Assembly: GCF_015265435.1 (NCBI RefSeq)
Contig: NZ_JABJWH010000005.1
Coordinates: forward strand, 62,001 to 126,000
Direction: 5' to 3'
Length of the DNA: 64,000 nt
DNA from: Alloalcanivorax profundimaris
Lineage (GTDB): Bacteria; Pseudomonadota; Gammaproteobacteria; Pseudomonadales; Alcanivoracaceae
The position numbers and the translations under genes were made by a program. Each line of letters opens with the position of its first letter. Within the stretch, counting starts at the first letter, position 1. The notes below the pieces were generated by a model. It did no database searches. It was not told where the DNA came from and was given only the letters and a program-made list of their open reading frames with translations. This document shows positions 33,499 to 41,753 of the stretch, piece by piece.

Positions 33499-34041
33499 TC
33501 ATGAAGCCCGCCGGCCGGTGGCCAGCAGCGGCAGCCGGCCGTCCGGCAGCGGCGGATAGTGGGACAGGCGCGCGCGCATCAGCACGTGATCGCGACCGTG
33601 CAGGGCCAGGGGCCGAAGGCTGTCCCAGTGCAGGGCGCGGAACAGCGCCTCGTTGGCGGCCTGCACCTGGGCGAAGAACGCCTCGCCACCGCGCGCCCGG
33701 GCGCTGCCCACCGCCAGGCGGATCAGGGCGCTGCCCAGGTGGGCGTCGCGCCGGTAGCCGCGCGCCACCGCCAGCCGCGAGCCGTACCAGATGCCCGGCC
33801 GGTCGCTGTGGATGCGCACCGTGCCCACCACCTCGTCCGGGCCGCCGGCCACGTAGGCCAGCGCCACGATGGTCAGCGCGCGGCGATCCAGAGCATCGCC
33901 GTCGTCGCCGTCGAACAGGCCCTGCTCGTGGCAGAACACCCGGCGACGCAGGTCACGGGCGGCCTGGTATTCCCAGGCCTCGGAGGTCAGCTTCACCGCG
34001 TACTCGCGGCTGCGGAACGGGGTCACCGGCTCCAGGATCAT
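33499..34041 (-). CDS. nitE: Nit1C GNAT-family N-acetyltransferase (MSMEG_0567/sll0786 family)
   Basis: The 180-residue protein shows the GNAT fold: EWEYQAARDLRRRVFCHEQGLF-type beginning and a central VVGTVRIHSDRPGIWYGSRLAV strand followed by RGYRRDAHLGSALIRLAV, the acetyl-CoA-binding R/Q-x-x-G-x-G/A region (here with AHLGS). The start at ATG 34,041 overlaps the nitD stop by four bases. Membership in the nitrogen-starvation GNAT family follows from context and the N-terminal motif. The acceptor is unknown. Confidence 0.83.
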   Translation of the reverse strand: MILEPVTPFRSREYAVKLTSEAWEYQAARDLRRRVFCHEQGLFDGDDGDALDRRALTIVALAYVAGGPDEVVGTVRIHSDRPGIWYGSRLAVARGYRRDAHLGSALIRLAVGSARARGGEAFFAQVQAANEALFRALHWDSLRPLALHGRDHVLMRARLSHYPPLPDGRLPLLATGRRAS

Positions 34042-35141
34042 GAGGCTTGCTCCACGTCCTCGAAGGCGGACAGCGACGAGCAGGCGCCGCAGCGGCCGCA
34101 GCCGGCCTTGATGTCCGCCGAGCGCAGCCCGCCGTCGCGCAGCAGCGCGCCGAGGGGTTCCAGAATGCGGCGCATGTGCGCCGCCGAGGGCGAGGGGTGC
34201 CGTTCCAGCGGGGTGCCGGAAATCGGCACGAAGGGCACCACGAACGGGTACACGCCCAGCGCCACCAGCCGCTCGCACAGCGCCAGGGTGTCCGCCACGG
34301 TGTCGCCCAGGCCGGCCAGCAGGTAGGTGCTCACCTGGCCACGCCCGAACACGTCCACGGCGTCGGCGAACGCTTCCAGGTACTGGTCCACGCTGATCGA
34401 CGCCTTGCTGGGCATGATCCGTTCGCGCAGGGCCGGGGTGGCGATTTCCAGATGCATGCCCAGGCTTTCGATGCCGCTGTCGCGCAGCCGCCGGAACCAG
34501 GCGCGGTCGTCCGGCGGCTCGCACTGGCCCTGGATCGGCAGATCCACGGCGGCGCCCACGGCGCGGGCGCTGTCGCACAGCACCCGGGCGCCGCGGTCCT
34601 GCAGATTGGGGGTGCCGGTGGTCATCACCATGTGCTTGACGCCGTCCAGTTCCACCGCCGCCTTCGCCACTTCGGCCAGTTGCGCCGGCGTCTTGTGGGC
34701 GATGGTGCGGCCCTCGTCCAGGGACTGGCCGATGGCGCAGAACTGGCAGGACACCTTGCGGTTGTTGTAGCGGATGCAGGTCTGCAACACCGTGGTGGCC
34801 AGGACGTCCCGGCCGTGCAGGGTGGCGATGTGGGAATAGGGCACGCCGTCGGCGGTGCTCAGGTCGTAGAAGCGCGGCCGGTCGGTGAAGGCCATGCGCG
34901 CGATCTCCTCGCCACCCCGGGTGACCCGTTCGCCGTCCAGCTCATAGGGGGACGCGCCGGCGCCGGCGGTGTGCACCGGAATCATCACCACCTTGCCGCC
35001 GATTTCCACCGCCTTGTGGTCGGAGGGCCCGGCGCCGCCACGGCGGCTGGGGGCACCGGCGGCCGGGTCGCTCAGCCGCACGCCGTGGGTTTGCAGCTCA
35101 TTGATGAGCCGTTGGTTGAAGCGGCCAGGCTTGCTGCTCAT
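34038..35141 (-). CDS. nitD: Nit1C radical SAM protein (MSMEG_0568 family)
   Basis: The 367-residue protein binds a 4Fe-4S cluster through Cys residues of [14 protein letters not shown], a C-x9-C-x2-C spacing instead of the usual C-x3-C-x2-C, characteristic of this family. A second Cys cluster ([11 protein letters not shown]) lies at the C terminus and may bind an auxiliary cluster. [12 protein letters not shown] and [13 protein letters not shown] are also seen. ATG 35,141 has GGAG nine bases upstream and lies inside nitC (44-base overlap). Product unknown. Confidence 0.87.
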   Translation of the reverse strand: MSSKPGRFNQRLINELQTHGVRLSDPAAGAPSRRGGAGPSDHKAVEIGGKVVMIPVHTAGAGASPYELDGERVTRGGEEIARMAFTDRPRFYDLSTADGVPYSHIATLHGRDVLATTVLQTCIRYNNRKVSCQFCAIGQSLDEGRTIAHKTPAQLAEVAKAAVELDGVKHMVMTTGTPNLQDRGARVLCDSARAVGAAVDLPIQGQCEPPDDRAWFRRLRDSGIESLGMHLEIATPALRERIMPSKASISVDQYLEAFADAVDVFGRGQVSTYLLAGLGDTVADTLALCERLVALGVYPFVVPFVPISGTPLERHPSPSAAHMRRILEPLGALLRDGGLRSADIKAGCGRCGACSSLSAFEDVEQAS

Positions 35142-36129
35142 CGTCGTTGCTCCGGGAAAGGGCCTCGGCGGCGTCGCCGTCCGGGCCGTGAATGGGGTGC
35201 CGGTCATGGAAAGTGGCCGCCGGCCGCCGGTCGATCAGCAGGCTCAGCAGTTCCGGGCGGGCGTAGTGCCCGACGGAATCCATCATCCGCTTGCGTTTGA
35301 GAATCAGGGCCAGGTCCAGGTCCGCCACGCACAGCCCCTCGCCCTCGGTGACCGGTTCGCCCAGCACCTTGCCTTCCGGTGACACGATCATCGTCATGCA
35401 ACCGCCGCGCAGGGCCTTTTGTTGGGCCGGGTCGTCGGTGATGGCGCTGATCTGGTGGTCCTCCAGCCAGCCGGTGGCGTTGACCACGAAGCAGCCGGAC
35501 TCGGCGGCGTGGTGGCGCATGGCGGCCTGGATCTGGTCGGCGAACACCTGGCCGACCATGGAACCGGGGAACTGGGCGCAGTGGATTTCCTCGTGCTGGG
35601 TCATCAGCGCATAGCGGGCCAGCGGGTTGTAGTGCTCCCAGCAGGCCAGGGCGCCGATCCGGCCCACGGCGCTGTCCACCACTTGCAGGCCGCTGCCGTC
35701 GCCCTGGCCCCAGATCATGCGCTCGTGGTAGGTGGGCGTGATCTTGCGGCGCTTGAGCAACAGGCGGCCGTCGGCGTCCAGCACCACCTGGGTGTTGTAC
35801 AGCGTGCCCCGGTCGCGCTCGTTGACGCCCAGCACCACCACCATGCCGTGGCGGCGGGCGCGCTCGGCGACCCGGTCGATCTCCGGGCCCGGCACCGTCA
35901 CCGCCCGCTGATACAGGGCGAGATGGTCCGGGCCGGAGAACGCCGGGGCGCGCACGAACGAGAAGTAGGGGTAGTAGGGCACCAGGGTTTCCGGGAACAC
36001 CAGCAACTCGATGCCCCGGGCGGCGGCGTCGTCGATCCAGGCGCACACCTTGTCCAGGGTGCCGCCGGCGCTGTCCAGGTCCGGCGCGATCTGCGCCGCC
36101 GCCGCCCGTACCGTCCTTGCCTCGCTCAT
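35098..36129 (-). CDS. nitC: Nit1C nitrilase
   Basis: The 343-residue enzyme is a carbon-nitrogen hydrolase with the Glu-Lys-Cys triad: Glu in [15 protein letters not shown] (about residue 47), Lys in [15 protein letters not shown], and Cys in [13 protein letters not shown] (about residue 170). The CWEH sequence is the nitrilase (not amidase) form. This Nit1 type in P. fluorescens NCIMB 11764 is needed for use of cyanide as nitrogen source (established for that species; inferred here). ATG 36,129 is preceded by AGGGAGGG, and the gene begins 11 bases after nitB. Confidence 0.92.
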   Translation of the reverse strand: MSEARTVRAAAAQIAPDLDSAGGTLDKVCAWIDDAAARGIELLVFPETLVPYYPYFSFVRAPAFSGPDHLALYQRAVTVPGPEIDRVAERARRHGMVVVLGVNERDRGTLYNTQVVLDADGRLLLKRRKITPTYHERMIWGQGDGSGLQVVDSAVGRIGALACWEHYNPLARYALMTQHEEIHCAQFPGSMVGQVFADQIQAAMRHHAAESGCFVVNATGWLEDHQISAITDDPAQQKALRGGCMTMIVSPEGKVLGEPVTEGEGLCVADLDLALILKRKRMMDSVGHYARPELLSLLIDRRPAATFHDRHPIHGPDGDAAEALSRSNDDEQQAWPLQPTAHQ

Positions 36130-36139
36130 GGCGCCCTCC

Positions 36140-36622
36140 CTACAGGGTCCAGGTGTCGAGGATGAAGGCATTGTCCCGGCGGTGGAGCAGCACCAGGTCC
36201 AGCACGTCCAGGGGATTGATTGGTGTTATGCCCTCAATCAATGACGGTTCGCCGTGGCCGTAAAGCGCCTGCAGCGCGAACCGGCAGGCGTACACCTTGC
36301 CGCCTTCGCCCATGAACTTGGTGAGCTGGTTGTTGACCGCCAGGTGGCCCGGGAAAGCCTCGTCGCCCAGGGTCGGGAAACCCCGCTGCAGGCCCAGGGT
36401 GACGCCGGGGCCGTACAGCAGCACCGAGGTGTCGAACCCTTTGCGCAGCAGGCGGGTGGCCTGCAGCATGTTGACCAGGCCGATGGAGCCCTCGAACGCC
36501 ACGGTGTGGAACGTCACCAGGGCCTTTTCGCCGGCTTCCGCCTTGACGTCCTCGAACACTTTCTCTTCGTAGTCGACGAAGAAATCGCCTTTCTGATGCG
36601 CTGCTTTTTCTACGGTGGGCAT
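36140..36622 (-). CDS. nitB: Nit1C conserved protein (MSMEG_0572/sll0783 family)
   Basis: The 160-residue protein, beginning [20 protein letters not shown], belongs to the MSMEG_0572/Sll0783 nitrogen-starvation-response family: [39 protein letters not shown] and [18 protein letters not shown]. It recalls a DsrE-like fold. It is the first gene of the cluster, starting at ATG 36,622 with GGGAGGCGGCT upstream. A CCAATCAA-type inverted repeat lies within its coding sequence (36,215-36,242). Confidence 0.87.
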   Translation of the reverse strand: MPTVEKAAHQKGDFFVDYEEKVFEDVKAEAGEKALVTFHTVAFEGSIGLVNMLQATRLLRKGFDTSVLLYGPGVTLGLQRGFPTLGDEAFPGHLAVNNQLTKFMGEGGKVYACRFALQALYGHGEPSLIEGITPINPLDVLDLVLLHRRDNAFILDTWTL

Positions 36623-36676
36623 AGCCGCCTCCCTCTGCGTATGTCGTTGTGTCGCCCATGCGGGCACCCAAACAAC

Positions 36677-36692
36677 TGCAATCAAGATGCCA
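36677..36692 (-). promoter_or_regulatory. Sigma-54 (-24/-12) promoter of the Nit1C operon
   Basis: Read on the minus strand the 16 bases are TGGCATC-TTGA-TTGCA. The consensus is TGGCACG-N4-TTGCW, so the invariant GG and GC are present with exact spacing and only two other positions differ. Transcription would start roughly 12 bases downstream, leaving a leader of about 45 bases before nitB. A candidate IHF site with one mismatch lies upstream at about 36,703-36,715. RpoN control fits a nitrogen-starvation cluster. Confidence 0.7.
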
Positions 36693-36791
36693 ATCAACCT
36701 GTAAATTGATTGATTGGTCATGGCCGTTGTGGCCCAATGGGCGGCGTTTGGCCCGGGTGCGTCGGCGGCGCGGAAAGCGGTGACCAATCAA
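36690..36791. promoter_or_regulatory. Cluster of CCAATCAA motifs between nitB and the MocR regulator
   Basis: Three copies of the 8-mer CCAATCAA/TTGATTGG occur at 36,690-36,697 (plus strand), 36,710-36,717 (minus) and 36,784-36,791 (plus). The first two form an inverted pair 12 bases apart; around the second and third the match extends to a perfect 10-bp inverted repeat, TGATTGGTCA at 36,711-36,720 and TGACCAATCA at 36,781-36,790. MocR proteins bind repeated motifs in such divergent gaps, so these are candidate operators. Confidence 0.55.
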
Positions 36792-36886
36792 AGCGTCCCC
36801 GGCCGCCGCTGCTGGCCGGTGTGGGGTGAACAACCCTGGTGCAGGCAATGACCATCGATAGTGCGAAAACGACGGGGAGGGCGGCC

Positions 36887-38278
36887 ATGAACAGCGCCGG
36901 TGACGGCTGGAAACCGGAACTCAAAACGAACAACAAGCCGGTCTATCTTCGTATCGCCGACGCCATCGGCGATGACATCCTCGCCGGGCGGTTGACCGTG
37001 GGCGAGCGCTTGCCGCCACTGCGCGACCTGGCCAGCGCCCTCAAGCTCAACTACGCCACCGTGTCCCGGGCCTACAACGAGGCCCAGCGGCGCGGGCTGA
37101 TCTATTCCCGGGTCGGGCAGGGCTCCTTCGTGTGCCAGCCGGGCCGGCCCAGCCGGCGCAGCGCCAGCGCCGCCCGCGCCGTGGACATGACCATGAATCT
37201 GCCGCCGGAGCCTCGCGACCCGCTGCTGCGAGAGCGCATGGAAGCGGGCCTGCGAGCCCTTGGGCCGGATCTGCAGCCGCTGATGCGTTACCAGGAGTTC
37301 GGCGGGTCCGCCGAGGACCGGGACGCGGCGGTGGCCTGGCTGCAACGCCGGCCCCTGCGCGTCAGCGAGGACCGGGTGCTGGTCTGCCCCGGGGTGCAGA
37401 GCGCGCTGCTGGCGGTGCTCGGCAGCCTGGCGCGGCCCGGCGACGTGGTGCTGTGCGAGTCCCTCACCTATCCCGGCCTGCGCGCCATCGCCGGCCAGCT
37501 CGGCATACGCCTGGTGGGCCTGCCCCTGGACGACGACGGCTTCGATCCGGACGCCCTGGCGCGGCTGTGCGCCGAGCATCACCCCAAGGCGCTGTACTGC
37601 AATCCGGTGCTGCTCAACCCGGCGGTGGTGACGCTCAGCGAGGAACGGCGCCACCGGGTGGTCCAGGTGGCCCGCAAGCACAACCTGCCGATCATCGAGG
37701 ACGACGCCTATGGCCTGCTGCCCGGTCACCGGCCCCCGGCCCTGGCCAGCCTGGCGCCGGAACTGACCTATTACTTGTGCGGTTTCAGCAAGTCCCTGGG
37801 GGCGGGGCTGCGCGTGGCCTACCTGGCGCTGCCGTCCGCCCGGGTGCGCTCCCGTCTCACCGTGACCCTGCGCGCCACCACCGTGATGGCCTCGCCGATC
37901 ACCACGGCGTTGGCCTCCTGCTGGGTGCAGGACGGCACCGCCGACCTGGCCCTGTCGCTCACCCGCCAGGAATCCCAGGCCCGCCAGGCGCTGGTCACCG
38001 ACATCCTCGCCGGCGCCGATTACCGCTCCCACCCGGAGGCGTTCCATGTCTGGCTGAAGATGCCGGAGGCCTGGAGCCGGGTGGCGTTCGCCGCCCGCTT
38101 GCGTGCCCAGAACATCAACGTGGTGGTGAGCGACGCCTTCGCCGTCAACGGCAAACCGCCGGAAGCGGTGCGGCTGTGCCTGGGCGGCCCGGCCAGCCGC
38201 CAGGATCTGGCCCAGGCCCTGCACCAGATCGCCGACGCCCTGGAACAGCCCGGCGCCGCCAGCGCTGGCTTCTTCTGA
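36887..38278 (+). CDS. MocR-family (GntR/aminotransferase) regulator
   Basis: The 463-residue protein has an N-terminal GntR winged helix (about residues 14-80: IADAIGDDILAGRLTVGERL, LNYATVSRAYNEAQRRGLI) and a C-terminal fold-type I aminotransferase domain. In the latter the PLP lysine is in GFSKSLGAGLRVAY (about residue 300), with YCNPVLLNPAVVTLS and IIEDDAYGLLPG. ATG 36,887 follows GGGGAGGGC; upstream GTG/ATG starts at 36,839 and 36,848 lack such a site. It is divergent from nitB and is the probable regulator of the Nit1C cluster, whose known relative in Pseudomonas is a sigma-54 activator instead. Confidence 0.88.
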   Translation: MNSAGDGWKPELKTNNKPVYLRIADAIGDDILAGRLTVGERLPPLRDLASALKLNYATVSRAYNEAQRRGLIYSRVGQGSFVCQPGRPSRRSASAARAVDMTMNLPPEPRDPLLRERMEAGLRALGPDLQPLMRYQEFGGSAEDRDAAVAWLQRRPLRVSEDRVLVCPGVQSALLAVLGSLARPGDVVLCESLTYPGLRAIAGQLGIRLVGLPLDDDGFDPDALARLCAEHHPKALYCNPVLLNPAVVTLSEERRHRVVQVARKHNLPIIEDDAYGLLPGHRPPALASLAPELTYYLCGFSKSLGAGLRVAYLALPSARVRSRLTVTLRATTVMASPITTALASCWVQDGTADLALSLTRQESQARQALVTDILAGADYRSHPEAFHVWLKMPEAWSRVAFAARLRAQNINVVVSDAFAVNGKPPEAVRLCLGGPASRQDLAQALHQIADALEQPGAASAGFF

Positions 38279-38407
38279 GCCGGGGCGACGTCCGCGTTAC
38301 TGGTTCATGGCGTAGGCAAGTTTTCTGGGAAAAAGTCCGTTCTCGTTCGTTGTAGGGGGAAGGGGCCTGAATGGCCCGCCCCTGTTTGACGACCACGAGG
38401 AACGCTG

Positions 38408-39019
38408 ATGACCACGCTTGCCGACCCCGCCCAAGCGGACCGCACGCTGTCCGCCCGCCTGAAACAGGAAACCCACGCCATCCACGACGCGCTGGACAGC
38501 CGCATCAGCGCGCTGTCGCCGTTCCTGGATCGGGACCACTACGCCCGTTTCCTGCGTGTGCAGCTGCGCTTTCAGACCGCCACCGCGCCGCTCTATGAGC
38601 GCGACGACCTGCAGGGCCGGTTTCCCGGTCTGCTGGAGCGCAGCCGGGTGGATCTGATCGAGGCGGACTGCCGCGACCTGGGTATCGCCGAGGCCGACAT
38701 CGCGGCGGACCGCGCCGCCGGCCGGGCGGCGGCCATCGGCGGCGGCCAGGCCGTGATCGGCTGGCTGTACACCAACGAGGGCTCCAATCTGGGCGCCGCC
38801 TTTCTGTTCAAGCGCGCGCAGAAGGAGCTGGACCTGAGCGCCGATTTCGGCGCCCGGCACCTGGCCGGCCATCCGGATGGCCGCGGCCTGCATTGGAAGC
38901 GCTTCAAGGCCCAGCTGGACGAACTCGGCCTGAACGATGCGCAGCAGGACCAGGCGGTGCGCGGCGCCCGGGCCGCGTTCGCGTTCGTGCGGGAATCCGT
39001 GGAAGCGGTAATGGCATGA
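38408..39019 (+). CDS. hemO: Biliverdin-producing haem oxygenase
   Basis: The 203-residue protein has the bacterial haem oxygenase layout: KQETHAIHDALDS with the proximal haem-binding His (about residue 23), and the distal-helix signature GWLYTNEGSNLGAAFLF (about residues 117-133). It opens the haem ring to release iron, CO and biliverdin. It is first in an operon with a haem ABC importer (hmuT overlaps by four bases), so it degrades the haem brought in. In the upstream 129 bases I see no convincing Fur box. Confidence 0.88.
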   Translation: MTTLADPAQADRTLSARLKQETHAIHDALDSRISALSPFLDRDHYARFLRVQLRFQTATAPLYERDDLQGRFPGLLERSRVDLIEADCRDLGIAEADIAADRAAGRAAAIGGGQAVIGWLYTNEGSNLGAAFLFKRAQKELDLSADFGARHLAGHPDGRGLHWKRFKAQLDELGLNDAQQDQAVRGARAAFAFVRESVEAVMA

Positions 39020-39840
39020 GGGATGGCATGCGAGTTCTGATCGGGCTGCTGGCACTGTGCATGGCGGTGGCCGGCCAGGCCCAGCAGCGTCTGGTGGTGG
39101 CTGGCGGTGAATTGACTGAGATCGTCTACGCGCTGGATGCCGACGAGCGGCTGGTGGCGGTGGACTCCACCAGCAATTACCCGGCGGCGGCGCGGCAACT
39201 GCCCAAGCTGGGCTATGTGCGGGCGCTGCCGGTGGAGGGCACCCTGGCCCTGAAGCCGGACCTGGTGCTGCTGTCCGGTGAGGCCGGCCCGCCGCCGGCG
39301 GTGGTTCAGTTGAAGCAGGCCACGGAAGTACGCGTGATCGATCCGGAGTGGAGCCCGACCGGGCTGTTGGCCCGGGTCGAGCAGGTGGCGCAGGCACTGG
39401 ATCTGCAAGAGCGGGGCGAGCAACTGAACGCCGAGCTGCGCGAGCGCTTCGCGACCCTCGATAAAAGGCTGCCGCTGGCGGACCCGCCGCGCACCCTGCT
39501 GGTGTTGTCCGCTGGCCGCCACGGCGTGCAGGTGGCGGGCAAGGGCACCCAGGGCCAGGCCCTGCTGGATGCCCTGGGTCTGCCTAATGTGGCGGAAGGG
39601 GAGGGCTACAAGCCACTCAACGCGGAAGCGGTGCTGGCCGCGGACCCGCAGTTGATCATCATCGCCGAGACCCGCCCCGGCAGCTTCCAGCCGGAACAGT
39701 TGCCCTTGCTGGAAAGCACGGATGCCGGTGCCCATGGCCGGGTGCTGGTGGCCGATGGCATGCGCCTGCTGGGTTTCGGCCCGCGCCTGCCGGACGCCAT
39801 GGAAGAGGTGCTTGAGGTGGCCACCGGTGAGGGCCGCTGA
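39016..39840 (+). CDS. hmuT: Haemin ABC transporter periplasmic binding protein, HmuT type
   Basis: The 274-residue protein has a signal peptide ending GQAQ and two lobes typical of cluster-A haem/siderophore binding proteins: LVVAGGELTEIVYALDADERLV, then ALKPDLVLLSGEAGPP, LGLPNVAEGEGYKPL and ADPQLIIIAETR. Two starts are possible, ATG 39,016 (overlapping the hemO stop) and ATG 39,028 (after AGGGA). It overlaps the permease gene by 14 bases. Confidence 0.87.
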   Translation: MRDGMRVLIGLLALCMAVAGQAQQRLVVAGGELTEIVYALDADERLVAVDSTSNYPAAARQLPKLGYVRALPVEGTLALKPDLVLLSGEAGPPPAVVQLKQATEVRVIDPEWSPTGLLARVEQVAQALDLQERGEQLNAELRERFATLDKRLPLADPPRTLLVLSAGRHGVQVAGKGTQGQALLDALGLPNVAEGEGYKPLNAEAVLAADPQLIIIAETRPGSFQPEQLPLLESTDAGAHGRVLVADGMRLLGFGPRLPDAMEEVLEVATGEGR

Positions 39841-40837
39841 GCCCCGGCGCTGGCCGGTGGCGCCCACCCTCGCCGCGCTGACGGCGCTGCTCGGCCTGGG
39901 CATGGTGATCGCCGCCCTGGCCGGACCGCTTTCCGTGGCGCCGGCGACGCTGTGGCGGGGGCTGTGGGAAGGCCAGGACGCGCCCGGCTACCTAGTGGTG
40001 CGCGACCTGCGCCTGCCGCGCATCCTCATGGCCGCCCTGGTGGGCGCGGCGCTGGCCTCCACCGGCGCCGCCCTGCAGGGGCTGTTCCGCAACCCGCTGG
40101 CCGACCCGGGGCTGATCGGCATCTCCGCCGGCGCCGCCCTGGGGGCGGTGGCGGTGATCGTGCTCGGCGGTGGCGCCCTGGGCCACCAGGCGATTCCGCT
40201 GGCCGCCTTCGCCGGTGCGCTGGTGACCACCTTCCTGATGTGGCGCATCGCCTCTCGGGGTGGGGAAACCCGGGTGGCCCTGCTGCTGCTGGCGGGCATC
40301 GCCATCGGCGCCATCGCCATGGCGCTCACCGGCGTGCTCACCTTCCTGGCCGACGACAACGAACTGCGCACCCTGACGTTCTGGGCCATGGGCAGCCTGG
40401 CCCACAGCCGCTGGTCCGATGTCGCCCTGGTGGCGCCCTGGCTGCTGGCGGGCATCGTGCTGATGCCGCTGCTGGCCCGGCCGCTGAACGGCCTGATGCT
40501 GGGCGAGCAGGCGGCGTTGCACCTGGGCTTCGCGGTGCCCAGGGCCAAGCGCGCGGTGATGGTGCTGGGGGCGGTGTCGGTGGGCGCGGCGGTGGCCGCC
40601 GCCGGCCAGATCAGTTTCGTGGGCCTGGTGGCGCCGCACCTGGTGCGGTTGCTGATCGGCGTCGATCACCGCTGGCTGATCCCCGGCGCCGCCGCCCTGG
40701 GCGCGGTGCTGACGGTGTTCGCCGATACCCTGGCGCGCACCCTGGTGGCGCCGGCGGAGCTGCCCATCGGCCTGGTGATGGCGCTGCTGGGCGGGCCTTT
40801 CTTCCTGGTGCTGCTGCTGCGCCGCAACGGAGTCTGA
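39827..40837 (+). CDS. hmuU: Haemin ABC transporter permease, HmuU (FecCD family)
   Basis: The 336-residue inner-membrane protein has about nine to ten hydrophobic segments and the FecCD signatures RLPRILMAALVGAALASTGAALQ-type motif near residue 60, LADPGLIGISAGAALGA, TFWAMGSLAHSRW and GQISFVGLVAPHLVRLLIGVDHR, which meets the ATPase. Start GTG 39,827 lies in the end of hmuT. Three bases separate it from hmuV. Confidence 0.9.
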   Translation: MRAAEPRRWPVAPTLAALTALLGLGMVIAALAGPLSVAPATLWRGLWEGQDAPGYLVVRDLRLPRILMAALVGAALASTGAALQGLFRNPLADPGLIGISAGAALGAVAVIVLGGGALGHQAIPLAAFAGALVTTFLMWRIASRGGETRVALLLLAGIAIGAIAMALTGVLTFLADDNELRTLTFWAMGSLAHSRWSDVALVAPWLLAGIVLMPLLARPLNGLMLGEQAALHLGFAVPRAKRAVMVLGAVSVGAAVAAAGQISFVGLVAPHLVRLLIGVDHRWLIPGAAALGAVLTVFADTLARTLVAPAELPIGLVMALLGGPFFLVLLLRRNGV

Positions 40838-40840
40838 GCG

Positions 40841-41626
40841 ATGAATGACGCGCTGCTGAACGTGGCCGGCGTAACCGTGCGCGCCGGCGACCGCGCCCTG
40901 CTGTCCGAGGTGAGCTTCCAGGCCCGCGCCGGCGAGCGGCTGGCGCTGCTGGGCCCCAATGGCGCCGGCAAATCCACCCTGATGCGGGCCCTGGCCGGTG
41001 ATCTTACCCCGGACGCCGGCGCCGTGACCCTGCACGGCAGGCCGCTGCCGGACTGGCCGGTGGCGGAACTGGCCCGCCGGCGCTCGGTGATGATGCAGCA
41101 GACCCCGGTGGGTTTCCCGGTGCGCGCCGATGAAGTGGTGGCCCTGGGGTTGCCGGGCCGCCGCCACGGCAACGCCGCCGACCCGTTGGTGGGGGAGCTG
41201 CTGGCCCGCTTCGGGGTAGCGGCGCTGCGCGCCCGGGCCTGGCCGTCCCTGTCCGGTGGCGAACAGCAGCGGGTGCAACTGGCCCGGGTACTGGCCCAGG
41301 TGTGGGACAGCCCCGGGCCGCGCCTGTTGCTGCTGGACGAAAGCACCTCGGCGCTGGACCCGGCCCGGCAGTATCGGGTGCTGGAGGAACTGGCGGCGCT
41401 GGCGGAGCAGGGCGACTACCTGATCGTGCTGGTCTGCCACGATCTCAACCTGGCCAACGCCTTCGCCTCCCGGGTGCTGATGCTCGACCAGGGCCGCCTG
41501 CTGGCCGATGACGTCCCCGCCCGGGTGCTGACCCCGGAACGCCTGGCCGCCGTCTACGGCCTGCGCAGCCGCTGGCTGACGCACCCGGACGGGCCGGTGC
41601 TGCATGTGGAGGGCGCGCTGCCCTAG
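40841..41626 (+). CDS. hmuV: Haemin ABC transporter ATP-binding protein HmuV
   Basis: The 261-residue ATPase has Walker A GPNGAGKST (about residue 38), Q-loop MMQQTPVGFPV, signature LSGGEQQRVQLARVL, Walker B LLLLDESTSALD and the H-loop VCHDLNLA. SVMMQQ and the long C-terminal region are of the HmuV group. It completes the hemO-hmuTUV operon. No TonB-dependent haem receptor is adjacent; the receptor downstream is of copper type. Confidence 0.92.
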   Translation: MNDALLNVAGVTVRAGDRALLSEVSFQARAGERLALLGPNGAGKSTLMRALAGDLTPDAGAVTLHGRPLPDWPVAELARRRSVMMQQTPVGFPVRADEVVALGLPGRRHGNAADPLVGELLARFGVAALRARAWPSLSGGEQQRVQLARVLAQVWDSPGPRLLLLDESTSALDPARQYRVLEELAALAEQGDYLIVLVCHDLNLANAFASRVLMLDQGRLLADDVPARVLTPERLAAVYGLRSRWLTHPDGPVLHVEGALP

Positions 41627-41753
41627 TGCCGACCCGTGCGCGGATCGCGGTCGGTCGCCTGGGCTTAACCGGGGGGCTGCGCTACTATCCGGCCGGTTGG
41701 TCCGGCGGCATCGCGGGAAGCCGGAGGTTGAAGGTGTTAAGGGGTTAGTTGGA

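Noticed and set aside
36215-36242. ATTGATTG/CAATCAAT inverted repeat inside nitB as a terminator
   Set aside because: It lies in coding sequence with no T-run; listed instead as part of the possible MocR motif set.
38279-38407. Possible Fur box or ECF promoter before hemO
   Set aside because: The sequence contains GTTCTCGTTCG and GGGAAAAAG, but neither matches the Fur 7-1-7 pattern or a known ECF -35/-10 pair well enough to claim.
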